NCBI GenBank assembly: GCA_028274465.1
Contig: CM051456.1
Span: forward strand, 88,522,753-88,586,752
Reading direction: 5' to 3'
From: Plantago ovata
Lineage: Eukaryota > Streptophyta > Magnoliopsida > Lamiales > Plantaginaceae
Length of the DNA stretch: 64,000 bases
Positions within the stretch are counted from its first letter, which is position 1. Each line of letters starts with the position of its first letter. The notes under the pieces were generated by a model, which did no database searches, was not told where the DNA came from, and worked only from the letters and a program-made list of their open reading frames with translations. Positions 51,825-63,378 of the stretch are shown piece by piece. Position numbers and translations under genes: made by a program.

Positions 51825-54712
51825 AAATACAATATTTAACTAATAAATTGCTCATGTAGACACTTCAATACCTGGATACAACCAGTTGGCGGCATATAAA
51901 GTCGTTGTTGTGGATTATGCGCAGTATCCGGTAAGTCATAAATCAAATTCTATAAAATTCTCCACGAATATTCAACAAACTTTTAGAACAAGTTTTAATC
52001 ATAATATAATTTTCCAAAGCATTACTTACTATTAAAATGTAGTTTTTAAAACTATTTATAAACTAACAAACATGTTACTACATATTATAATACTTATATT
52101 TATGTCTCTAACATTTTAATTACTTTCCCAAAGTGTTAAGACGGTTTAAACATCATTTAAAACTATTATAAACCAAATTATAAGTTTCAGAAACTCTAGG
52201 GGCCCTTTTGATATCGCAGAATGATGAAATTAAGTTTCGGGTCACTTTGAAAACATTCAAAAGAAGGGTCCAATCGCAATACTCAGAAGTTCAGGGGCTT
52301 TAGCCCCAATAAGACAGAAACGGTCAAATTGGGACACAAGTCCCTGGAGTCTTCCTTCTTGACTATTAGCAACCCACATATTTCTGCAATCTTCAATTAA
52401 GTCCCTGTAACTAAGAAAGTTTTCTAAAACTTCATCATCATCTCAACTCGAATCTAAGGTCCACAAACATGTTCTAAACATCACACACCATCCAAAACAA
52501 GTTTAAATGCATTCAATCGTTCAAAATGGAAGAAGCATTTTTTTTTTTAAATTTTTTATAACTGATCGGGTTGAACGGAATTGATCCAATCAATTCCGTT
52601 CGACACGATTCTTGCTTGTATCATTCTTCCCATGTTCAAGTGACTCTTCTCCATACGATTATGGTTTGATTCGGGACTTATGGTTACAAAGCTTGAAATC
52701 ACCATTAATGGAGTCTTCAAGCTCCATAATCCACAAACCAATCAATCCTTGATTCTTAAAAGGGACCGAGGAGAAGGAGAGAATGGAAGGGTAGAAAGGA
52801 GGTGGTGGTCTTAGGAGGTGGCGGAGCCAAGCTCCACTGCTCCACCGTTTGTCGGTCGACAGAAACAGAAAGAGTCGACCAAGTTGACCATTTTTTTTTT
52901 TTTAATTTCCATTTTTCTTATTGTCCAATAAAAGGATTCTGGAAATAAAATACATACAACATTAAAACCCATCTTTCTTTTCTTTAAATCCAATTAAAGA
53001 ATCTGAAAAATTTAAACATTTACATACATATAATAATCCACAACAACATTTAATATAAATCATAAACGAATATAGTCATTGAATCAGCCTGGCTCTGATA
53101 CCACTGTTAGCAATTGTGAAAAAATTTGCCTCTAAGGCTAAGCAGCGGAAGTTTGAAATTTTTATTTCTCACTAAACTGATATGACTATATTACGTTTAT
53201 TATGCTAGAAGATAATCACTTACGTGTCCTCCAGCAGATAAGCAAATTCACCGGGCAGCTGTTCCTCAATCTCTAGAAAAAGCTTTGCAATCCTCCTCGT
53301 CCGGTAACTGGTTGATTTCTTCGTCTTCTGAAATGAAATTCTTGTCAATGGAATCTCCAAGATGGCTCATCAACAGGTTTGATTGCTTCCTTCGACCTCG
53401 ATATCCACGGGCAGTGTCTCTACCAAGAACGCTAGGATGTTCTTCTGTATTTTGAGCTTCTTAGAGAGAAAATGTCTTTCTGACTATCAGAGAGTATTTT
53501 CTTACGTATGTTGGAATGAGACTTATTTTCTTTCTTTCTGATTTAGTCAGTTTGTTTGTTCAGAAAATCACGTAAGATTTTACCAAGTAAATCTTATTGA
53601 CTAGGAGACTTCAAAAGTCATCAAAATAACTAACAAACAGATAAAGATAAAAGAAAAAAGAAAATAGGAGTATATTAATATAATTTAATATTAATCTAAT
53701 TAATATTTAATCCAATATACATAGCTCGTTAGAAACACCACATTGAAGTGTGACCCATAGGGCCTTGCATATTAAGCAATAATCTAATTAAGGTCATAAT
53801 AAATTCCTAGACAATTTATCAGACAATATTAATATGCAAGGAACGTTTGTGAGGAAAACAAACCACCTGTAGCGTAGGGTACTTTGATGATACGGTCCCT
53901 TCATTCATGAATACTCGAATGAGTCTAGAATATGGTTATGTGTCTATTCTAATAACTTCATTCATGGTCTCTCAATCTTATTAGTCGATGTATGAATTAT
54001 GTCCAAACACCATTTTGACATATTCAGATACGGTGGCCACCGGTTTTATGATCGCACTAATATGAGAAGTGAGTATTCTCTCCTTGTATCTATTACGGAG
54101 GAATGAATCCTACCTTGGCCCAATCACTCACACCATATGCTTCATAATGTACCCAACACATGCCGTATCTACCCTACTTTAAGAGTGCAAGCGTTGCGCA
54201 TGGTCAAAGTACATTATTTCACATATGATGTAGTATTGGCCTCAAGTCTAAGAACTACTAACATCACCATACACACCGATACTACCATAGACACTTAAAT
54301 AGCTTTACCAAATGGTTTCTCGGTTGGGTATGCCAACACTCTCCAAAGTGTTCATATGTCCATTATGAATAACCAAGTTCATTCGTAGCAGTGAGACCTA
54401 CTACATCCTCGAAGGATCTAATGCAACATATGCTAGCTTCAATCGCATCATTGATATCCCATATCTCAATGACCTTCAGCTAGTGGCTTATTTTAGGACT
54501 TAATTATTGGCACACAAGCTCTCACTAACTTGGTGATTACCTTAAGTCCTTGGGAACATTTTATTGAATAATTCAAACAACCAAATATAATATTCATAAA
54601 ATGCAATGCCAATTGTATTTAATAATGTATAAATAAATAAATACAATAACTGAATGTGATCAAGTACATATCGTCCCTATCGTAGGTTGTCTCTAGGACA
54701 TATATACTTTCA
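51825..54712 (-). mobile_element. COP-E, second unit
   Basis: Interior from about 51825 (error-rich to about 52560), primer site 53092-53103, LTR 53105-54712. The LTR lacks about 264 bp between 53670 and 53690 relative to 28705-28970, with a short AT filler at the join. Confidence 0.85.
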
Positions 54713-57700
54713 GTGTTGCCAGGAGGTTGAACAACACCTTACCCAACACCTCTGGACTGTCTTGCGAAATTATGTGATTTCAATTTTTGTTAATGTTTTT
54801 TTCTTTTTTTTTTTGAGTCTAGGTAAACTCTATGAGTTGTGTCTAAGTGGTGGTGTACATGTAGGTCTGCATTAAGGGGGAATGCGCATTTCCATTGGGG
54901 ATTATAAAGGATCGTGTTTTGTTTTTATTTAAAGTGACTACTTAAGTTATTCTCTCTATACAAAGATCCTCCATTAGTTTGATACCTAAAGTTTATTTTG
55001 CTATCTTGATCATGAATCCTTTCATAATTTTTTATTCCTAGTTTTGGTATACCATATATCTTGTGCTTTGGTCTCTAACCTTTTACAGATATAATTTTGG
55101 AGCATATCAAAACAAGTTTTCTGGAAGATCTTGACAGTTATGCAAGTGTGCCCTTACCTTTTCCACAGATCCAAACATGCCCTTAAAAGTTAGTTTAATA
55201 TTTTTTAAACAAAACCTCTCCACCTTTCCCACAACTCCACAACTCACTCGCTCTCTCTCTCTCCCGTTCACTGTCCACTGAACCCTTACCTCAACCTAGC
55301 AATCTCCATAGCCAAAATTGTTGTTTTTCGTCCCAATCTACCCATGCATTCTTCTCCATCATCATCGCCCGCTCCCGTCTCCACTGCTCCGCCAGTTTTG
55401 CCGCCCCAACCGGCTGTCTCTTCAATTGAGCCCTTGGTTGCTCAATCGACAACAATGGCGGCTGCTACGGTTTCACAGGCTACCGATTCTTCTCCACGGG
55501 TTGACATTGCTTTCGATGATGTGCCTCCAACCGGTTCCAGCCCATCCGCGGCTAGGGTTTCTCAAATTTCATCTCCGTCAAAGGTAACTGCTACCTCTGG
55601 TATTGATGTTGATGATTTACCCGAGCATGTTGATTATTCACATCGTGTGTCCGGAAGTAATCTTTGTGATGCTACGCTTAAACTATTTTCGGGTTCTAAG
55701 TCTACTGTTGATACTTTTGTGCATGAGTCTACTGTTGATAGTGATAGTGACTCTGAAGAATTGCTCGTTAATATGTTTAAAAACATTAAAAAGCATTTGG
55801 GTAGTACGGCTCCAACTGGTGAGCCGTCTGGTTTAGGTGATGAGGACTCCGTTAGTGAGGATGGATCCACTGCAAGTAATGATAGTAGGGACTCTCCTGC
55901 TAAAATCACTTGGGATGATGAAGCAGATGCTAGGCAGGATAGTCTAGATGATTTGATTGATGAGGTTGCTGATGGGGTTGATTAGGAGGTTGAGGTGAAT
56001 CCTCCTGTAGAAGAGTTTGGCTATTTGTCTGATTTTGGGCCACCTGCTTATAAGGTTGAGTTCTATGTTGTGAAACATGAGGAGGATTGGCCTCTTTTTG
56101 TTAGTCGGTCTGTGATTCCAGAACGCGTGCTAGATGAGGCTTCTTTCAAGAAGCAGAATGTCTATGGTTTTCTTGAACAACTCCAGTGGTTGGGAAGTGT
56201 TTCTAATGTGCATGGTTTTAGCATTGAGGTTGTGAGACAGTTCTACTGTTCTTTATCAAAGAACATTTCTAATGCCGAACATCCAAAGTATGCACTGCCT
56301 ATTTTAGGGAGGCTTTGTATGATTTTACACCGCAGCTCATTAATGAGTTTCTTGGTGTTCCTGATGTTGAGGATCATGTCGTATTTGGACATCAGATGGA
56401 TGAGGTTATCTCCACCATCACTGGTGTACAGGTCACTATATGGCCACAGAAGAACAAGCCTGCCGTGTCCAAGTTAACTCCCTTTATGACTGTCATGCAT
56501 GTTGTGGCCATTAAGAATTGGCTCCCTTCCACTAACCGGACGCATCTCTCCAAACCATTGGCGTGCTTTCTGTATAAGCTTAAGAAAGGCTTGCCTATCA
56601 ATCTGGGTCTTCAAATCTTGAGGCATATGGATGCTGTGAAGACAAAGGGTTCTCAGAACTTTCTTCCTTACCCACGGCTTATTTGCGGGATGCTTGCTGC
56701 GGATAACTACAAATTTGCGGCAAAGGATAAACGTGTGAAGTCTCCGGAGTTTATCAAGATTCTCGACCCTTATCTTTCAAAGCCTGGCAATGATCTTCCG
56801 TGTGTTCTTGAAGGGGTTCAGCCTGAGGTTCAGGAAAAGGTTCACCCAACACCTTCCCAGCCTTCCACTTTTGATGTTTCTGGTTCTTCCACTGCTCGTC
56901 CGATTTATGTTGATTATGGTACTGTGTATGGTGGTTTGCTCTGTGGCTCTGCAATCACTCAACTGGAAAACTATGATCAGTTGATTACTATTAAGCAAGC
57001 GGAGTTGGAAGCTTTGAAGACTCTTCGCCGAGAGTATCTTTTTGCCAACACTACACCTCAAGGGGGAGAAGAGCACAGGAGTTCAAGGAATCGCAGAAGG
57101 GATGCTGATCAAGGGGGAGACAGCCCACAGTCGGCCAAGTCCTTTTGAAGGATTATGATGAATTCTGGCCTTTTTGATTTCCTTTAAAACTGAACAATCT
57201 TTCTATTTCTCAAGGAGAATGTTCCTTGAAGTCTTTTAATTGCTTGTAATATTCTGACAATTAGTTCTAATCCTAAGTCTAAGTAGTGTTCTGCATGTGT
57301 TTTAAGACTTAAGCTATGGATAGATGTGCTGCATATATTATGTTTCATTGATCTAACTGTGCAGGTTTAGTGATGTGTAGAATAGGCAAAAAGGGGGAGA
57401 TTGTAAGTATCACTGTTTTTAGGGTGTTAACATAGGGATTCACCTATAGGTTTACTCAACCCCTAAGTTTTGGAAACATAGCACTTAGCCGCTTTTATAT
57501 AGTTTCACCTATTCTAACACAATAACTATTCCATATTTATAGTTGGTTGTCTTGTGCAGGAAGTTGATTTATACATGGGAATTGTCGAATTACAAGAAGG
57601 CTAAAGATGGAAGAAGGCTTAGTCGAAAAGGACTCAGAAAGGAATTCATGTCATAGAAGAAAAATGAGTCTTTGAAGAGGAAGTCGATTCCTACTAGAAG

Positions 57701-57996
57701 ATTATTACCGCGGCATGTCCAGATTCATTCAAGCGCGTTTCCTTATTGAAGTCGATCAAGGCTTTCCACCTCTATATAAAGCATAGCATTGACAAACAGA
57801 AGGATACGACACAAAGAGCAAAGGCGATCGAGTTTCAGAGTTTTATAGTTTTATTGTTTTACTTCGTTGTGTATTTTACACTAGTTTATATTCTAGACTT
57901 CTCTAACAGCGTATTGAAGGTAGAATACATAGATTGGTTTCTATATCATCTTATAGGTGACTAGTGTTGTTTCACTAGGATAGATATTGAGAGTAT
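54713..57996 (+). mobile_element. LTR-D, second unit
   Basis: Leader, accessory pseudogene, polypurine tract (57388-57401) and partial 3' LTR (57402-57996, TATA box 57772-57781), as in the first unit. Confidence 0.7.
55344..57148 (+). pseudogene. LTR-D accessory ORF, second unit
   Basis: Shares the TAG (55983-55985) and the frameshift near 56299 with the first unit. It lacks five codons in the acidic part (DEELG region). It reads a different, probably original C-terminus: LRREYLFANTTPQGG, then an Arg-rich stretch with NRRRD, ending in QSAKSF. Confidence 0.7.
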
Positions 57997-59191
57997 TGAT
58001 GAACGAGATTGTCAGACTCAATTAATCAAATAAATTTGTTTTTAGCCAAAGGCAACTCACAACTACAACGAAAACAAAGGCACGTAGTGTAGAAGTAAAA
58101 TAACTTCGAGTGTCGATCTCTAAAGACTATAACTAGCTTTATCTAATTTAACTTAAACTATAAATCAGGAATCAAGCAAAGGACAGATTTTCTTATCAAT
58201 ATGAAGGAAGTTAGTGATAGTATGATCATTCAAAGCAACGGGTAATAATCATGCATGAAGTACTTGAAGTTTGTATAGAAATCTATGATCGTGAATTGTC
58301 CTATGTGTTCCTTTCAATTCAACACTACGAAGATAGATGGCTTAGATAGATCAAAGAAATAAAACAATAAATCAAGTCTTAAACGCGCGAAGCCACTCAT
58401 GCACAATTAAGAACCCTAGCTAAGAAATCACATACTATCACCAACGATAGATTTAGCTACTCATAGATAAATTGCAATCAACAAGAATCAAAGCAAGATT
58501 GAATGAAAACATGTTGAATGAAATAAATAAAAGCAGAAAAATCGTGAGATACAAGTTACCAACGAAGGTTGTCAATCTCTGATGAATTGCTAACTCACAA
58601 GCAAGGATCGAGAATCAAAGATGTCCAATCTCTATGCTTAAGCTTCCAAATCAATAAGAAAAAGAGTCTTTTATGCTAATAATTCCCAGAACAGGCTCTG
58701 GAGAATTTGTCTCTCAAAATAAGGTGAAAAGATCTGAAAAACATAGAAAAATAGGCGAACTATATATAGGCTGCGATAACTCTGGTGCGAACCGCCCCAG
58801 AAGCCAGGCGGATCGCCTGGTGCGGGGCGATTCGCCCCACGTCACCTGGGACGTCCAGGTCGGTGGGAGCGAGATTTCGGTCTTCTTTTCCTTTTCGGAC
58901 TCGGATTTTGCCTTCTAGTGACCTTTAAGCCTTGAAACTCGTCCCCTAGGCCTCAAAACTCGTCCGGATACTTCTAGATACACCACGGATGACCACGAAG
59001 CACCAAAACTTCATTCTCTTTACCATAATTGCCCATCAAAAGTACATTTTTCACCTAAAACCTGAAATATGCAAAGAAAAGGGAAACATGACACTATTCT
59101 AATAAAATGCACTAAAATATAAGCTAAATTAACCTAAAGGATAGCTAAATTGGTGAAAAATACTCGAATGAAAGTTTAAACACGTTCATCA
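57997..59191 (-). repeat. ATH-C1 3' LTR, second unit
   Basis: TATA box 58760-58769. The palindrome array at about 58785-58860 has lost 11 bp, one palindrome arm, relative to 34099-34185. Confidence 0.9.
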
Positions 59192-59242
59192 AACTCCCCA
59201 AACCGAACCTTTGCTTGTCCTCAAGCAACTAAGCTAGACTCT

Positions 59243-60441
59243 TGATGAACCGGAATTTGTCAGATTCAAATTGATCAAATAAATTTGTTTTTAGCCAAAG
59301 GCAATTCACAACTACAACGAAAACCGTAGTGTAGCAGTAAAATAACCTCGAGTGTCGATCTCTAAGGACTATAACTAGCTTTATCTAATCTAACTTAAAC
59401 TATAAAATCAACAAACGACTTAGCACAGGTTTTTCTTATCAAGATAATGGAAGTTAGTGATAGTATGATCATTCAAAGCATAGTGGGTTAATAATCATGC
59501 ATGAAGTACCCGATCGTCTTGCATAGAGATCTTTAATCATGAATTGTCCAATGTGTTCCGTTTTATTCAACACTACGAAGATAGAGGGCTTAGATAGATC
59601 AAAGAAATAAAGCAATAACTCAAAGTCTGATTCGCTTTACCGCCATCAGCATAATTACTAACCCTTCGCTAAGAAATCACATACTATCACCAACGATAGA
59701 TTTAGCTACTCATAGATGTCATGCAATCAACATAAATCATAGCAAGATTGAATGAAAACATGTTGAAAGATATATAAATATAAATTAGAAAAATTATGAG
59801 ATACAATGTTACCGAAGGTTGTCAATCTCCGAAGAATCGCGATCTCACAAGCTCCAAATCGATAAGAAAAAGTATCTCCTATGCTAAGAATTCCCAGAAC
59901 AGGCTCTGGAGAATTCTTCCCTAAAACTAATGAGAAATGTATGAAAAAGGTCTGAGAAAGTATGAAAACCAGAGAAAATTGAGCAACTATATATAGGGGT
60001 TCGGAACGTGTGGGGCGACTCGCCCCACACACCGGGCAAATCGCCTGGTGTGGGGCGAACCGCCCCACGCCCCGGGCAAATCGCCCGGGAGTTCCAGTCG
60101 GCCAAGGACGCGTTTTCGACGCGTTTTTGGATTTCTTTTCCTTTTCGGACTCGATTTTTGCCTTCTAGTGACCTTTTAGCCTTCAGACTCGACCCCTAGA
60201 CTTCAAATCCCATCCGGAATCTTCTAGATACTCCAAAAATGTCCTCGGAACACCGATTATTCGTTCTCTTCAATATAATTGCCCGGAAAACCACGTTTTT
60301 ACCTAAAACCTGTAAAATGCAAACCAAAGGGAAACGTGACACTATTCTAATAAAATGCACTAAATATAGCTAAATTAACATAGAGGATAGCTAAATTGGT
60401 GAAAAAAGACTCGAATGAAGGTTTAGAATACACGTTCATCA
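59243..60441 (-). mobile_element. ATH-C2 solo LTR, second unit
   Basis: Flanked by ACTCT at 59238-59242 and 60442-60446. TATA box 59987-59996, array at about 60010-60090 with some arm mismatches. Confidence 0.93.
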
Positions 60442-60446
60442 ACTCT

Positions 60447-62060
60447 AATGCAAAAAACCAATGCAACACACAAAATGGAGTCTCATGCCAAATGAAATGA
60501 ACTAATCTATTGAGTCTATCAAAAACTTATGAACAATGACCATACAAATCATAACATCGATATTGGTTGAAGAATGCCTCGATTGACTCATACACATTCA
60601 CATATGCACTATGTTAAACAAGATAGTCTCTCGTAACATTCTCTACCTGGACCTAGTTTTTGACGACGCAATGAAACATGTTAAAATATGAATGGTTGTC
60701 ACGTGCCTATGAAACTGAGGACTTACTACTGTTCACCAAGTTAAGACTTTCCCTCAAAGAGGTCGAACCAATACTGGCTCTCATCAAACGAAGGAGGGTT
60801 CCCGAAAAGATCACACTCCCCTATTCTACCCATCTCTCAAGCAAAGTCATAAACTAATCACCACTTCCTGAATGCAAGGACGAGGGTGGTCTAGAACAGA
60901 TGACACGAAACAAACAAAAGACACACTTTACAACTCGATTACGAACATAACAAAAACTGAAAAACGAGACAAACACTTTGCTAAACTGCTTTTTGGCTTT
61001 CTTTTGACCCTTCTTTGCTTTTTTGGGATCTTTTCTTTTTTTCTTTTTTTCTTTTTTTCTTTTTTTCTTTTCCAGTTTTTTTTCTTTTTCCTGGAATTTT
61101 TTCTTGTTCCTTTTTTTTCGATTTTTTCTTTCCTTTTTTTCCTCTCTTTTGTTTTGTATATAGCCAGTAGTAGCACAACGAAAAAGAAATTACAATGACT
61201 CACAAACGACCTCCCCAAACCTATTCGAAAGAATAGGTTGGAGCACAAACTTTATGAAAAAGGAAGAAAAACAAACTCACAACACTCAAAATCGAAAAAA
61301 AAGTCATAATGATAGCATAACCCCCTCCCCAAACCTATTCGTTAGAATAGATTTTAAACAAAGGATCACACAATCTCACACTACTTCCTTCCTAGGCATT
61401 TAGCAATCTCAAAGCAAGGTGAAGACTTGTTGCCTCTTAGGTATATAATTACATGGGAAAACAACCACAAGACTCTAACATGCATCATCTTATTATAAAG
61501 GCTTTCGTGAACCGCAGTAGAGAAAACACCACTAAGTGATGTCGAGACTACCAAGCTTAACTAACTGCATATATAAATGTGACAAGCCAAGCGAGAAAAA
61601 CCTCAAACAAATTCATAGAGATGAAACGCATGTTTAAAGGTCATAACTAGTTAATCTACCCAATAAAAAAGTTCAAACAATTTGACAATAAACTCCACAT
61701 AAAAACATGCAAAACTATATTAGGATGAATATAGTGTATGCAACTAAATACTAAGAAAGCGGTAAACGTGCAAATACAAACAAAGGGTTTCACGAGTTTA
61801 TCATAAGCAAAATAAAGTATAGAAATACCCAGCGATAACCACCTCCCCAAACCTGAACGTCATCGCTCGTCCCGAACGTCGAAAGTGGATTTAAGGTGAG
61901 AGCTAACTTGTACCACGTGAGAACCTCGTAACCTATATTACTCAAAGAAACTCGTGAGAAACCAAAACAGGTGATAAAAGAAGAAAAAAAGATTAATAAT
62001 TTAGCATAGAGGAAGAATATCGGGTGTCCGGGCGAAAATTCGGATACCCGGGTTTCTGGA
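60447..62060. other. ATH-C1 3' non-coding region, second unit
   Basis: Pyrimidine tract at about 61018-61157, hairpin unit 61218-61239, and a second unit near 61330 with one arm base changed. No coding frame. Confidence 0.72.
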
Positions 62061-62195
62061 CACACGGGGCGAACCGCCCCAGGTGGGGGGCGATTCGCCT
62101 GGGGTATCCAGAACTCCCCCGGTGTTCTGGACTTGCCAGGCGAATCTCCCCATGTGGGGGGCGGTTCGCCTGGCATCTCCAGACTCCTGGAGATG
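62061..62195. repeat. Palindrome and hairpin array, ATH-C1 second unit
   Basis: As 37367-37495. The 12-bp-arm inverted repeat has two changed bases here, while the GCGATTCGC unit is better preserved than in the first unit. Confidence 0.88.
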
Positions 62196-62327
62196 TCCTT
62201 TTTCTCCCAAAAATGCCAAATTACCATCTTAAAACTTATTTTATCACCAAAAACATACGAAAACATAAAATAAAACACAATGACATGCTCAAAATAAATA
62301 TGCATGCAATGCAAAAAGCAATAAAAC

Positions 62328-62345
62328 TCCGGGTTGCCTCCTGGA
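62328..62345 (-). other. Hairpin after ATH-C1 gag-pro, second unit
   Basis: TCCGGG/CCTGGA around TTGCCT; one arm base differs from the first unit. Confidence 0.65.
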
Positions 62346-62391
62346 TAGCGCCATTGTTTAAAGAGTCTTTGACTAGACTTCTTCTCGCTCT

Positions 62392-63378
62392 TTAGTTCTT
62401 GTCCTTACGGGTACTAGACTTCCCCTTCATTGATCTCTTCCTCATACCTAGTACCTGAGAATGAGAATGTACATATACAGCAAGACCAAAGTAGTTAATA
62501 GAATGAGAAGCATTGAAGTGAGGACTAGGATCAGGTATGGCTCGCAACACATGTTGCTTGCCATCCACCTCGATGGTGCAAGTTCTTCGGTAGATGTCGA
62601 TTACGGAGCGTAGCTTAGTCAAGAATGTTCGCCCCAAGAGAACAACATCACCCATCCCAGGAGTAGACGCCGGCATCACAACAAAGTTGGTGTATACAGA
62701 AGCTTCACCAATCTTAACCAATACGTTCTTCACAATGCCTTCGGGTCGTACAAAGGATCCATCCACAAGTTGCACAATAGCCTTATGCTCCGAAAGCTCT
62801 CCAAGGCCACTCTTCTCAAACACATTCATAGGGAGAACATTCGAGTAAGATCCCGTATCTAGTGTAGCACGGACATCTTCAAGTTCACCAATCCCAACCT
62901 TAACATCAAAACTATCAGGAATTGGCTCGGGATCTTCTTGCTCCTCATCGCTAACATTAAAACCAAGGTCCTTCTCTTCTTCCTTGGCTAGTGGGGGCTC
63001 GCCATCCTTGCAACACTCACACTTAGCAACTTTCTTGATAGTGATTTCAACAGGTAGATCACCTATCAAGGTAGTAGACATCGACTTCTCAGTGTTGCTA
63101 GGCAATTTTGCTTGCTCCCTACTTGCTCCACGGTCAATCAACTCTTGCATCTTTTGATGAGCAAGCCTAGTGCTTGCCTCCAACTGATCAAGTCTCGCCC
63201 TTGTCTTCTCCGAATCTTCTTCATAACGCTTAAGAAAACCATGGGTGGAATCGACCAATTTCTGTAATTTATCAAAGAGAGTAGCAGACTTGGATTGAGA
63301 TGCTTCAGCACGATTTCCACAATGGTCATTTCCGTAGTTGCGATTACTACGGTCTACCCAGTAAACACTATTATTCGC
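62392..63378 (-). CDS. gag-pro: ATH-C1 gag-pro fragment, second unit, open
   Basis: The end of Gag (helical, DKLQKLVDSTHGFLKRYEED, ELIDRGASREQ), a Cys pair (CECCKD), then an aspartic protease with ATLDTGSYSNVLPM and DVVLLGRTFLTK, ending KGKSSTRKDKN. The frame is open through the site where the first unit is shifted. The real start is missing: LTR C3 replaces it at 63379, so the apparent ATG at 63405 lies in LTR sequence. Confidence 0.88.
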   Translation of the reverse strand, partial: ANNSVYWVDRSNRNYGNDHCGNRAEASQSKSATLFDKLQKLVDSTHGFLKRYEEDSEKTRARLDQLEASTRLAHQKMQELIDRGASREQAKLPSNTEKSMSTTLIGDLPVEITIKKVAKCECCKDGEPPLAKEEEKDLGFNVSDEEQEDPEPIPDSFDVKVGIGELEDVRATLDTGSYSNVLPMNVFEKSGLGELSEHKAIVQLVDGSFVRPEGIVKNVLVKIGEASVYTNFVVMPASTPGMGDVVLLGRTFLTKLRSVIDIYRRTCTIEVDGKQHVLRAIPDPSPHFNASHSINYFGLAVYVHSHSQVLGMRKRSMKGKSSTRKDKN

